Part shown: piece after piece, positions 16,324-24,349 of the stretch
Layout: each line of letters begins with the position of its first letter
Position numbering within the stretch: position 1 is the stretch's first letter
Assembly: GCA_900544865.1 (NCBI GenBank)
Contig: UQXA01000027.1
Coordinates: 1-30,379 of the forward strand
Length of the DNA stretch: 30,379 nt
From: an uncultured Collinsella sp.
GTDB taxonomy: Bacteria; Actinomycetota; Coriobacteriia; Coriobacteriales; Coriobacteriaceae
Direction of reading: 5' to 3'
Program-made: the position numbers and the translations under genes
The notes under the pieces: generated by a model
What the model saw: the letters and a program-made list of their open reading frames with translations, nothing else
The model's database searches: none
Told to the model about the DNA's origin: nothing

Positions 16324-17163
16324 ATGGCAGATTCCAAGGCAGAATATCCCGCTCCCGATTGTCTGGCGCCCGCCGCGATCGAAGCCAAGACCGAGGCCGC
16401 CGGCGTGACCAAGGCCAACCTGCCGGTCGTAAAGGCCTTTCTGTTGGCAATGTTCGCCGGTGCGTTCATCGCCTTCGGCGGTCTGTTCTTTACCGTGTTT
16501 TTGAGCGACAGCACGCTGGGCTGGGGCGCCCAGCGCGTCGTGGGCGGCCTGTGCTTTTGCCTGGGCCTGGTGCTCGTGCTGGTGTGCGGCGCCGAGCTGT
16601 TTACCGGTAATTCGCTTATGGTCTGCGCGCTCAAGAGCAAAAAGATCACCCTGGTCCAGATGCTCAAGGCCTGGGCCGTCGTATGGGTCGGTAACTTTGT
16701 CGGTGCCCTGTTCATCGTCTTTTTGGTGTACATGGCCGGCATTTACAAGCTCAACGGCGAGGCGGTCGCCAATTCCATGGTGAGCGTCGCCGCCGGCAAG
16801 GTGACGGTCGACTGGGTGACGATCTTCTTCCGCGGCATCCTGTGCAACATCTTTGTGTGCCTGGCCGTGTGGATCGGTACCGCTGGCAAGACCGTGGTCG
16901 ATAAGGTTGTGGGCATTTTGCTGCCCATCGCCGCCTTTGTGGCATGCGGTTTTGAGCACTGCGTTGCCAACATGTACTTTTTGCCCATGGGTGCCGTGAT
17001 GCACGCGTGCGGCTATGGCGCCGACGTCGCCGGCGCCAATGCGCTCAACGCCGCGGGCATTGCGTTTAACCTGTCCGCCGCCACGCTGGGCAACATCGTG
17101 GGCGGCGCGGTTCTGGTCGCGCTCGGCTACTGGTTTATCTACGCCAAGAAGTCCGAGGCGTAA
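16324..17163 (+). CDS. focA: Formate channel of the formate/nitrite transporter family
   Basis: The product has 279 residues with about six membrane helices. FNT channels are pentamers that let formate cross the inner membrane. The conserved pore histidine is His212 in C-G-F-E-H-C-V-A-N-M-Y-F, matching His209 of E. coli FocA. The T-G-N-S loop (A-E-L-F-T-G-N-S-L-M) is also present. I chose the ATG at 16324 because AGGAAAG precedes it and the protein then begins with a short soluble segment as in FocA; a start at 16285 would overlap the leader. It is the last gene of the operon and lies directly ahead of a terminator. It would be FocB in E. coli hyf terms. Confidence 0.93.
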   Translation: MADSKAEYPAPDCLAPAAIEAKTEAAGVTKANLPVVKAFLLAMFAGAFIAFGGLFFTVFLSDSTLGWGAQRVVGGLCFCLGLVLVLVCGAELFTGNSLMVCALKSKKITLVQMLKAWAVVWVGNFVGALFIVFLVYMAGIYKLNGEAVANSMVSVAAGKVTVDWVTIFFRGILCNIFVCLAVWIGTAGKTVVDKVVGILLPIAAFVACGFEHCVANMYFLPMGAVMHACGYGADVAGANALNAAGIAFNLSAATLGNIVGGAVLVALGYWFIYAKKSEA

Positions 17164-17185
17164 GGTGCCGTCTGTTTGACGTTGG

Positions 17186-17221
17186 GCCTCCCGCGGGGCG
17201 TTGCCGTGCGGGAGGCTTTTT
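17186..17221 (+). terminator. Rho-independent terminator of the formate hydrogenlyase operon
   Basis: GCCTCCCGC (17186-17194) pairs perfectly with GCGGGAGGC (17208-17216), followed by TTTTT. It is 22 bases after the focA stop codon. Confidence 0.88.
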
Positions 17222-17285
17222 GGGTCTGGGGCTCGTTGCCGGGCTTTTGGCCTGTTGTGTTCGGCTGATGAAAGGGGTAATCGAG

Positions 17286-19403
17286 ATGGCATCTGCTGTG
17301 AAGCGTGACGGTCGCGCCGTGGTGACCACATGCGGGGGATGCTATGCCGATTGCGCCTTTGCGGCACGCGTTGAGGACGGTCGCGTGGTGGCTGAGTTGC
17401 CGGTGCCGGGGCATCCGTGCGCGGCGCGTGCCCTGTGCGCCCGCGGACGGCATCGCCTGGCAGTGCCGTTTGACGAGCACGACCGCATCGTGCACCCCAT
17501 GCGACGTCGCCAGGATGGCTCGGGGTTCGATGCGATTTCCTGGGACGAGGCGTTTGCTCAGATTGCTGAGCGCCTATTGGGGATTGTTGACGAGTGCGGG
17601 CCCCGTGCGCTGGGCATGACGCTCGGCGTTCCTTCGTTCGACCGCTACTGGGCCTATCGCCTTATGCATGCGCTGGGTTCGCCCAACGTGTACGGTGCCG
17701 ATGGCGCCTGCGAGGTAAGCCGACTTACCGGTTGGGAGCACAGCCTGGGTTATAGTCCCGCCTCCGACCTGGCACATACTGATTGCATTATGTACCTGGG
17801 GCGTTCCATTGTCGATTCGTCGACGATGGGAGCCGTTGATGCGCTCAACGATGCGCGCCGGCGCGGGGCGAAGATCATCGTGGTTGATCCCCGGCGCAGC
17901 GGCTCGGCCGCGCTTGCCGATCGCTGGCTCCGCGTACGCCCGGGCTGCGACTTGGCGCTGCTGTTGGGTATTGCCCACGTGTTGATTGCCGAGGGCCTGT
18001 ACGACCGCGAGTTTGTGGACTGCTATACCACGGGTTTTGACGAGCTGGCACAGGCGGCCAGTGCTTGGACGCCCGAGTGGGCCGAGTCGATGTGCGACGT
18101 GCCGGCCGCAGAGATTGCCGCCACGGCGCGCGATTTAGCTGTCGCTGCGCCTGCCGCTGTGGTGGATGCGGGCTTTCATGGCGGCATCGGTATCGCGTAT
18201 GCCAATAGCACCCAGACCGCGCGCGCCATCTGCTTGGTCGATGTGCTGCTGGGCTGCATCGGACACGCGGGCGGTGCCCTCAACCCGCCCACGCCGCTTG
18301 TGTTGGGCGACCTCGATCCCACGCGCTTTGCGGCGCCGCCGGTGCCGCGCGAGTCCAAGCTGGGGTCCGAGCGCTATCCTCTAGTCGATCCGGTGCGCGG
18401 CCTGTGCACGACCATCGGTCAGTCGATTCTTGCCGGCGATTTGCGTGGGCTCATCGTCTATGCCAGTAACCCCGGTGCGGGCTATGGCAATGCACAGGCT
18501 TGGTTGAGTATTTTGCAGCAGCTCGACTTGCTCGTGACGATTGATATTCGCTGGTCCGAGACGGCGCGCGCTTCCGACTTCGTGCTGCCCGACGTGACGT
18601 ATCTGGAGGCCGACCGCGGTGTGGGAACGGTCGTGGGCCGCAACGACGCGCGCGTGTTCTACCGCAACGCCGTGCTGCCCGTGCAGCATGACGGCACACG
18701 TCCCGGTCGGGAGATTTTTGCCGGTCTGGCGCAGGCGTGTGGCGTGGGCGAGTATTTCCAGTTTGCGTCTGACGATCTGGCGGCCGCCCAGGTGGCGCCT
18801 TTTGGGATCGATCTGGACGAGCTCAAGGAGCACGGTTGGGCCGATACGGGCATGGCGCTGCCGACGCGCACGGGTGAGCCGGTGATTCCGCTTGCCGGCG
18901 GCAAGATTGCGCTGGCAAGCGACATATGGGAGCGAGCCGGCATGGGTCGTGTGCCCAACTGGATCGCTCCCATGGTGGAGCCCGGCCTGGGGATGTTTCG
19001 CCTCATTAGCGGCAACCGTCCCTTTGAGTCGCATACTTCGCGCAGGCTCGCGGCCCAAGGTGCCGCCGAGGCTGGATCGGACCTGGATGCCGTGCAGATG
19101 AATGCCGATGCTGCTGCACACATGGGCATCGCCGACGGCGAGATCGTCGAACTCGTGAGCGATTTGGGCCGCGACCGCGTGCGTGTGGAGACGACGCCGT
19201 ATCTGCATCCGGCGTGCATCTTTACGTCGGCCGCCCCCGGCGGGCGTTCGTTTGGCGCCGATGCCGGTGGCGCTCAAGCCTTGGGCGTGGGCCCGCTCGA
19301 CCATACGCCGCTGCGCTGGGACCCGTTGACGGGTGCCGCGCTCACCCAGGAAAACGCCGTTCGCGTGGAAAAGATCGCGGCGCGCGAGGATAATGACGAG
19401 TAA
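17286..19403 (+). CDS. Molybdopterin-dependent oxidoreductase, DMSO reductase superfamily, substrate unknown
   Basis: The product has 705 residues. An N-terminal [4Fe-4S] motif (C16, C19, C23, C51) is followed by a complete bis-MGD enzyme body, ending in a C-terminal cofactor domain (M-N-A-D-A-A-A-H-M-G-I-A-D-G-E). The predicted Mo ligand is Cys142 in G-A-D-G-A-C-E-V-S-R, at the place of Sec140 in FdhF. The formate dehydrogenase residues His141 and Lys44 are replaced by Glu143 and Arg53, so formate is an unlikely substrate. The pattern is closer to thiosulfate/polysulfide-reductase-type catalytic subunits. There is no Tat signal and no neighbouring ferredoxin or membrane subunit, so it seems soluble and without a dedicated partner. 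I chose ATG 17286 because of GAAAGGGG 8 nt upstream. It lies between the focA terminator and selA. Confidence 0.8.
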   Translation: MASAVKRDGRAVVTTCGGCYADCAFAARVEDGRVVAELPVPGHPCAARALCARGRHRLAVPFDEHDRIVHPMRRRQDGSGFDAISWDEAFAQIAERLLGIVDECGPRALGMTLGVPSFDRYWAYRLMHALGSPNVYGADGACEVSRLTGWEHSLGYSPASDLAHTDCIMYLGRSIVDSSTMGAVDALNDARRRGAKIIVVDPRRSGSAALADRWLRVRPGCDLALLLGIAHVLIAEGLYDREFVDCYTTGFDELAQAASAWTPEWAESMCDVPAAEIAATARDLAVAAPAAVVDAGFHGGIGIAYANSTQTARAICLVDVLLGCIGHAGGALNPPTPLVLGDLDPTRFAAPPVPRESKLGSERYPLVDPVRGLCTTIGQSILAGDLRGLIVYASNPGAGYGNAQAWLSILQQLDLLVTIDIRWSETARASDFVLPDVTYLEADRGVGTVVGRNDARVFYRNAVLPVQHDGTRPGREIFAGLAQACGVGEYFQFASDDLAAAQVAPFGIDLDELKEHGWADTGMALPTRTGEPVIPLAGGKIALASDIWERAGMGRVPNWIAPMVEPGLGMFRLISGNRPFESHTSRRLAAQGAAEAGSDLDAVQMNADAAAHMGIADGEIVELVSDLGRDRVRVETTPYLHPACIFTSAAPGGRSFGADAGGAQALGVGPLDHTPLRWDPLTGAALTQENAVRVEKIAAREDNDE

Positions 19404-19455
19404 TTGACTCAGCTGATGTATTCGACTGATTCACGTTTCTTTTGAAAGGCCGCAC

Positions 19456-20913
19456 ATGAGCGATAGCCAGAACATGTCCGATGAGGTGCGCGCCCGCCTG
19501 CGCGCCATCCCTTCCGTCAACGAGCTGCTTGCCGAGTGGCCGGTGGTGAAGGCGGCGGGGGAGACCTGCGACGCGGTGGTCCATGCCGCCGTCACGGCCG
19601 AGCTCGACGAGGAGCGCGCCGCCATTCGCGCCGGTGTCGCCCCGCGCTCTAAGCGCGAGCTGGCCTCGGCCATCGAGTGGCGCGCGCATCGCTCCGCGCT
19701 GCCGAGCTTGCGTCCCGCCGTCAACGCCACGGGTGTGGTTATCCATACCAACCTGGGTCGCGCCCCGCTCGCGGAGTCGGCTGCCAAGGCCGTGGCCGAG
19801 GTTGCGCGCGGCTACAGCACGCTTGAGTACAGCGTGGACACCTGCTCGCGCGGGTCGCGCAAGGAACATGCCGCGCAGCTCATCCGCTCGCTTACCGGTG
19901 CCGAGGACGCGCTGGTCGTCAACAACAACGCGGCGGCCGTGCTACTGGTGTTGGCAACCCATGCCGCGGGCAAGGAAGTCATCGTCAGCCGCGGCGAGCT
20001 TGTCGAGATCGGCGGCAGCTTCCGTATCCCCGATGTTATGGAGGCCTCGGGTGCCAAGCTCGTTGAGGTCGGGGCCACCAACCGCACGCATTTGAGCGAC
20101 TACGAGCGCGCCATCACGCCCGAAACGGCCATGATCCTTAAGGTCCATCCTTCCAACTATCGCATTGAGGGCTTTCACGAGGAGGTGGGCTCTCGGGAGC
20201 TTGCGGCGCTTGCTCACAAGCATGGCCTGCTGTTCTACGAGGACCAGGGCTCGGGCGCGCTGTTGCCCGACGACATCTTGGTGCGCGGCGGCGAAGAAAC
20301 CACGCCGGCTTCGGTTTCGGCAGGGCTCGATTTGGTGTCGTGCTCGGGGGATAAGCTGCTCGGTGCCGCACAAGCGGGCATTATCATGGGCCGTCGCGAT
20401 CTGGTCCAGGCCTGCGGGTCGCATCCGCTTATGCGTGCCCTGCGCCCGGGCAAGCTCGCGCTGGCGGCGCTCGAGGCCACACTGCGCATTTACATGGACG
20501 GGGCGGATGTTGCCCATCGTGAGGTGCCGGTTCTCAACATGCTCACGCTTCCGCAGGCTCATCTGGAGCGTCGCGCACGCAAGCTGCGCGAGCTGATGGT
20601 GGCGGGCCTCGATAAGGCTGGCTGCCCGTGTGCCGTGCAGGTGGAAATCGTCGAGGAGTCGTCGACTCCCGGCGGCGGCTCGCTTCCTACCGTCGAGTTG
20701 CCCACGATGTGCGTGGCTGTCTGCCCGGTCGACGAGCGCCTGTCCGTCGACGCGCTCAAGCGCTCGCTCGTCCAAGACTTCGACACGCCGGTCGTCACGC
20801 GCGCCTCGCACGATCGCGTCCTGTTTGACGTGCGCACGCTCGTGGGCGACCGCGATATCGAGACGGCGGCATCGACGTTCGTAGCGTGCGTTGAGAAGGC
20901 GGTTGCACGATGA
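19456..20913 (+). CDS. selA: L-seryl-tRNA(Sec) selenium transferase
   Basis: SelA is a PLP enzyme that converts Ser-tRNA(Sec) to Sec-tRNA(Sec) using selenophosphate. The product has 485 residues (E. coli 463). The PLP lysine is Lys300 in S-C-S-G-D-K-L-L-G-A-A-Q-A-G, equivalent to Lys295 in E. coli. The segment N-A-T-G-V-V-I-H-T-N-L-G-R-A-P-L and the Y-S-T-L-E-Y-S-V-D-T loop are typical. The N-terminal helical domain (1-75), which binds tRNA(Sec), is present. GAAAGG precedes the ATG. The stop overlaps the selB start (ATGA). SelD, which makes the selenium donor, is not encoded in this window. Confidence 0.96.
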   Translation: MSDSQNMSDEVRARLRAIPSVNELLAEWPVVKAAGETCDAVVHAAVTAELDEERAAIRAGVAPRSKRELASAIEWRAHRSALPSLRPAVNATGVVIHTNLGRAPLAESAAKAVAEVARGYSTLEYSVDTCSRGSRKEHAAQLIRSLTGAEDALVVNNNAAAVLLVLATHAAGKEVIVSRGELVEIGGSFRIPDVMEASGAKLVEVGATNRTHLSDYERAITPETAMILKVHPSNYRIEGFHEEVGSRELAALAHKHGLLFYEDQGSGALLPDDILVRGGEETTPASVSAGLDLVSCSGDKLLGAAQAGIIMGRRDLVQACGSHPLMRALRPGKLALAALEATLRIYMDGADVAHREVPVLNMLTLPQAHLERRARKLRELMVAGLDKAGCPCAVQVEIVEESSTPGGGSLPTVELPTMCVAVCPVDERLSVDALKRSLVQDFDTPVVTRASHDRVLFDVRTLVGDRDIETAASTFVACVEKAVAR

Positions 20914-22877
20914 GTGAGGTTCAGGCGCTGGTGGAGTGTCCCGTTATCGTTGGCACGGCGGGCCACGTCGACCACGGTAAGTCGGCGCTGATCGAGGCGC
21001 TGACCGGCAAGAATCCCGACCGTCTGGAGGTTGAGCGCCGTCGCGGTATGACCGTGGAACTGGGCTTTGGCGAGCTGGCGCTGCCGAGCGGCAAGATCGT
21101 CGGCCTGGTCGATGTGCCGGGGCATGCCCATTATCTGCGCGCCATGGTGCAGGGTGCGACGGGCATCGACATTGCCGTGCTGGTGGTTTCGGCCGTCGAG
21201 GGCGTGATGCCGCAGACCCGCGAGCACGTGCATGTGCTGGAGCTGCTGGGCGTCACACACATGGTGGTCGCGCTGACGATGTGCGACCTGGCCGACGTCG
21301 AGATGACCGAGCTTGCTGAGCTTGATGTCGATGACTTTTTGTCGGGTACCGTGTTTGCGGACGCGTCGATTGTCCCCGTGTCGTCCAAGACCGGCGCAGG
21401 GATCGATGATCTACTGACTGCGCTCGACGAGCAGGTTGCCGCTTGCTGGGATTCCTGCCGCGACCGTGCCGAGCGCACCGACGCCGCGCCGCGCTTGCCG
21501 ATCGACCGCTGCTTTACGATCAAGGGCGCCGGCACCGTCGTGACGGGAACGCTGCATGATGCGCCGGTTACGGTGGGCGATGAGCTCGTCGCGCTGCCGT
21601 CGCGCACGGCCTGCCGCGTACGCGGGATCCAAGTGCATAGCGACACGCAACGGGCGCTGCCCGGTCAGCGTGTGGCGCTCAACCTGGTTGGTGACGGCGT
21701 CGCCGCGCTCGATCGCGGTGAGATGCTCAGTGTGGCGGGTCGCTTTGGCCAGACGATGCGCTTTATGATGACGTTTACGTATTTGGGTCTCGAGGGAGCC
21801 AAGCCGCGTGTGCTCGAGTCGGGTGCGCGCGTGCACGTGATGGCCGGTACGGCCGAAGTCGTCGGCCGCATCATGCTTTTGGAGGGCGAGGCCCCCATGG
21901 CGGTGGGCGAGACCCGTACCGTACAGGTGCGCTTGGAGGAGCCACTGCCGGTGCGCGCCGGAGACCATGCCGTGGTGCTGTCGTATTCGCCCGTGATGCT
22001 CATTGGCGGCGGGCGTGTTCTGCTTTCGCGCTGCCGTCGCTCGCGCGAGCTTGCCGAAGGGGAGCGTGCGCTGTATGTGGCGCTTGAGGCCGGCGATACC
22101 GCCGCTGGTGTTGAGGCGTGGCTGGCGCTGCAGACGTTGCCGGTCGTGGCTGCCGACGTTGCCGCGGCGCTGGATCTTGTTTCCGGTGGAGTCGATGCCG
22201 CGCTGAACGAGTTGGTGGCGCGAGGTGCTGTGTGCGAGCTTGCCGGCTCGGATGGCTCGCTGTATGCAGATTCTTCCGCGCTCGACGCAGCGATGGATGC
22301 CCTTGCGGCGACCCTGTCAGCCATGCACGCGGCGGCTCCCAAGGAGACGGGCTTTACGCCCGGCGCCGTTGCCCATGCTGCGTGGCCTGCCGCTGATGAA
22401 GGCGTTGCCGCGGCCCTGATTGCCGAGGGCTGCTCGCGTGGCGTGTGCGCCGCCGAGGGCGCCGAGGTATTCGATCCGCATTCGGCCGCCGCAGCGGCAC
22501 GCGTGGTGCGAGAGGCTTGCGAACGGATCGTCGCGCTGCTTGACGAGGCCGGCCTGGATGCACCGGCACTTCCCGAGGTGGGCGAACAGCTGCAGCTCGG
22601 CCGCGACACCATGACGCGTGCCCTGCGCGAGCTTTCGCTCAACCGCTCCATCGTGAAGGTCGAGCGCGACGTTGCCCTGTCCGCCACCGCGGAGTCGCAT
22701 GCGCGCGAGCTTGTCGCTGCTGCCATCACCGACGCCGGTGGCGCTGCCACCACGAGCGTGCTGCGCGAAGCCCTAGGTGTGTCGCGTAAACGTGCCATCA
22801 GCATCTTGGAGCACCTGGATGCCGTACGCTTTACGGTGCTCGACAAGGAGGCCGGCGGCCTGCGCTCCCTGCGCTAG
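20910..22877 (+). CDS. selB: Selenocysteine-specific translation elongation factor
   Basis: SelB delivers Sec-tRNA(Sec) to UGA codons by binding the SECIS hairpin. The product has 655 residues (E. coli 614). GTPase motifs are G-H-V-D-H-G-K-S (18-25), R-G-M-T (45-48) and D-V-P-G-H (68-72), followed by EF-Tu-like domains and a C-terminal winged-helix region (about 400-655) that should bind the SECIS of fdhF. The G4 motif, normally N/T-K-x-D, reads T123-M-C-D126, so the usual lysine is missing. It is a 4-nt overlap with selA. No terminator with a T-run follows, but a hairpin repeat starts 13 nt after the stop. Confidence 0.95.
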   Translation: MSEVQALVECPVIVGTAGHVDHGKSALIEALTGKNPDRLEVERRRGMTVELGFGELALPSGKIVGLVDVPGHAHYLRAMVQGATGIDIAVLVVSAVEGVMPQTREHVHVLELLGVTHMVVALTMCDLADVEMTELAELDVDDFLSGTVFADASIVPVSSKTGAGIDDLLTALDEQVAACWDSCRDRAERTDAAPRLPIDRCFTIKGAGTVVTGTLHDAPVTVGDELVALPSRTACRVRGIQVHSDTQRALPGQRVALNLVGDGVAALDRGEMLSVAGRFGQTMRFMMTFTYLGLEGAKPRVLESGARVHVMAGTAEVVGRIMLLEGEAPMAVGETRTVQVRLEEPLPVRAGDHAVVLSYSPVMLIGGGRVLLSRCRRSRELAEGERALYVALEAGDTAAGVEAWLALQTLPVVAADVAAALDLVSGGVDAALNELVARGAVCELAGSDGSLYADSSALDAAMDALAATLSAMHAAAPKETGFTPGAVAHAAWPAADEGVAAALIAEGCSRGVCAAEGAEVFDPHSAAAAARVVREACERIVALLDEAGLDAPALPEVGEQLQLGRDTMTRALRELSLNRSIVKVERDVALSATAESHARELVAAAITDAGGAATTSVLREALGVSRKRAISILEHLDAVRFTVLDKEAGGLRSLR

Positions 22878-22889
22878 CCTACCCTTATC

Positions 22890-22956
22890 AGTTGCGGTGA
22901 AATAGTTCCTGTTTTTGGGGTCTTGCAGCCTAAGCAAGAACTATTCCACCGCAACT
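22890..22956. repeat. Hairpin repeat, copy B
   Basis: The left arm (22890-22911) starts AGTTGCGGTGAAATA and continues GTTCCTG; the right arm (22935-22956) is its complement at 20 of 22 positions. The loop is 23 bases. It lies between selB and selC and is followed by a T-rich stretch (22957-22974), so it may also serve as the selB terminator. It is the same family as the copies at 454 and 25998. Confidence 0.8.
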
Positions 22957-22992
22957 TCTTGTTCGTCTTTTTGGGATGGAGCCGTTTCGGTT

Positions 22993-23001
22993 TGGTAAAA
23001 T
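22993..23001 (+). promoter_or_regulatory. Candidate extended -10 promoter of selC
   Basis: TGG-TAAAAT fits an extended -10 element and ends 12 bases before the mature tRNA. A weak TTGGGA lies 19 bases upstream as a possible -35. Confidence 0.4.
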
Positions 23002-23013
23002 ACCGCCGCACTT

Positions 23014-23110
23014 GGGAACGGATGGGCTCCGGTGGGCTCCGCGGTCCTCAAAACCGTTGCGAGGCGTGCAAAACGTCTTGGATGTGTTCGATTCACATAC
23101 GTTCCCGCCA
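23014..23110 (+). tRNA. selC: tRNA-Sec (UCA)
   Basis: This is a 97-base tRNA gene with encoded GCCA. The acceptor stem GGGAACG (23014-23020) pairs with CGTTCCC (23100-23106). The anticodon stem GCGGT/ACCGT encloses CCTCAAA, giving anticodon TCA (23048-23050), which reads UGA. The extra arm is long, with CGAGGCGT pairing with ACGTCTTG over eight pairs around 23060-23080. The T arm is ATGTG-TTCGATT-CACAT. The D loop TCCGGTGG matches other bacterial tRNA-Sec. The eighth acceptor pair normal in tRNA-Sec would be G23021 with A23099, a mismatch. It completes the selA-selB-selC set in one locus. Confidence 0.93.
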
Positions 23111-23264
23111 TACGCTACCAGCGCTTTTGTGCTCGCGGTCTTGCTGCGTGCCGCAAAGGCGCTGTTTTGTTTTTGCACGAGCTTTTCGTAGCGCTGTTAT
23201 TTCGGTGGCTGTATTTAGCTTCGTGCACCGGGTTTCGAGCATGCCGATGGAGGTGTTTTGCCGT

Positions 23265-23897
23265 ATGACTACCGTAAGACGTGCCGATCTTTCTTGTGTC
23301 GTCCAAGCGGGTGGGCTGTCCTCGCGCATGGGCTGTGATAAGGCTCGCATGGCGTTTTGCGGCGAGCCGCTCATCGAACGCGTGCTGGGTCGGCTGGCGC
23401 CAGTTGCCGGCGAGTTGGTCGTGACGACTTCGCGTCCCAGCGAGCTTGCCTACCTTGAGGAGCGCGCGTTTGGCGGCCTGGTGCCGCGAATAGTGTCGGA
23501 CCTTGAGGGGCCGGCGGGCGCCATGCGCGGCATCGCGAGTTCGCTGACTGCGGCCCGGCTGCCTCTCGTTGCTATCGTCGCCTGTGATATGCCGTTTGTC
23601 TCTTCGGAGCTAATCGGTGCCCTTGCTGGCTGTGTTGAGGCCGAGGCGCTCGACGTGTGCGTGCCGCGCGAGGAGCGGGGAATTGAGCCGCTTTGCGCCG
23701 TCTGGCGCCGTGACGCGTGTGCGCCGGTTGCCCAAGAGCTGCTCTCCTGCGACCGACAGCGCATTCGCTGCCTGATCAATCGCGTTCAGGCCGGTTATAT
23801 GGATGAGCCGCAGATCGTTAAGGCCGCGGGCTCGACGCTCTGCTTCGAGAACGTCAATACGCCCGAGGAGTTTGCGGCGGCCGAGTTACTCGCCTAG
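23265..23897 (+). CDS. mobA: Molybdenum cofactor guanylyltransferase
   Basis: MobA adds GMP to molybdopterin to make the MGD cofactor used by DMSO-reductase-family enzymes such as FdhF and the oxidoreductase at 17286. The product has 210 residues. The nucleotide-binding N-terminus Q-A-G-G-L-S-S-R-M-G-C-D-K-A is the MobA form; MocA lacks this Asp-Lys. D-L-E-G-P-A-G-A-M-R-G-I and A-C-D-M-P-F-V are also typical. I chose ATG 23265, which follows GGAGGTG at 23249-23255. Longer versions of the frame run back over selC and cannot be right. A weak promoter (TTGCAC at 23173, TTATTT at 23197) may drive it. The next gene is 15 nt downstream. Confidence 0.92.
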   Translation: MTTVRRADLSCVVQAGGLSSRMGCDKARMAFCGEPLIERVLGRLAPVAGELVVTTSRPSELAYLEERAFGGLVPRIVSDLEGPAGAMRGIASSLTAARLPLVAIVACDMPFVSSELIGALAGCVEAEALDVCVPREERGIEPLCAVWRRDACAPVAQELLSCDRQRIRCLINRVQAGYMDEPQIVKAAGSTLCFENVNTPEEFAAAELLA

Positions 23898-23912
23898 ACG
23901 ATTGGAGTTGCC

Positions 23913-24308
23913 ATGTCTCACGATATTTGTCCCGACACGGGAGAACCTTGCACTTGCGACGGGTCCGAACCCTGTACCTGCGGTTGCGGTGGCTGTGGAC
24001 ATACTGCGGAAGAGGAAGCGGCCGCCGCGGCGTATCGCGATGCACACCGCGAAGGCCCGTCCGGTGATGCTCTCGACCATGAACGCAAGATCATCGTTTC
24101 GTTCGATAGCACCTTCGATGTGATGGAATGCGAACAGCTGTGTCTTGCCGCCGGTGTGCCCGGGCGCATCATGCCGCTGCCCGGCTCCATTACCGCCGGC
24201 TGCGGGCTGTGCTGGGCCATGCCGTTCTCGGGCGATGCGCTCGCGGCCTTCCGCGCTGCCACCGAAGGCCGCGTAACCCCCGCCGACTATCATCAGCTCG
24301 TCCTCTAA
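23913..24308 (+). CDS. DUF3343 (putative Se/S carrier-like) protein with cysteine-rich N-terminus
   Basis: The product has 131 residues. Residues 58-131 are a DUF3343 domain (I-I-V-S-F-D-S-T-F-D-V-M-E-C-E, then P-L-P-G-S-I-T-A-G-C97-G-L). The domain is named in databases as a putative Se/S carrier, and Cys97 is its invariant cysteine. The first 30 residues hold seven cysteines (6, 13, 15, 21, 23, 25, 28) in CxC and CxxC spacing plus His30, like a small metal- or chalcogen-binding tail. Residues 32-57 form an Ala/Glu-rich linker. GGAG precedes the ATG. It follows mobA by 15 nt and is probably co-transcribed. Function is inferred from context: it could hold selenium for selenophosphate synthesis or for a labile-Se Mo enzyme. 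Confidence 0.8.
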   Translation: MSHDICPDTGEPCTCDGSEPCTCGCGGCGHTAEEEAAAAAYRDAHREGPSGDALDHERKIIVSFDSTFDVMECEQLCLAAGVPGRIMPLPGSITAGCGLCWAMPFSGDALAAFRAATEGRVTPADYHQLVL

Positions 24309-24318
24309 CCACCAACAT

Positions 24319-24349
24319 CACCACAAAGGTGCCTGTCCCCAATGTGGTG
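24319..24349. terminator. Hairpin after the DUF3343 gene, possible terminator
   Basis: CACCACA (24319-24325) pairs with TGTGGTG (24343-24349) around a 17-base loop containing GGTGCCTGTCCCC. Only a short TTT follows, so termination would be weak. The rest of the interval up to gdhA (24350-24565) is AT-richer and holds TATTAT at 24487-24492, a possible -10 for gdhA with no clear -35. Confidence 0.35.

Noticed and set aside
22923..23264. Long 5' extension of mobA
   Set aside because: It would translate a hairpin repeat and the selC tRNA gene; the start at 23265 has a good ribosome site and family N-terminus.
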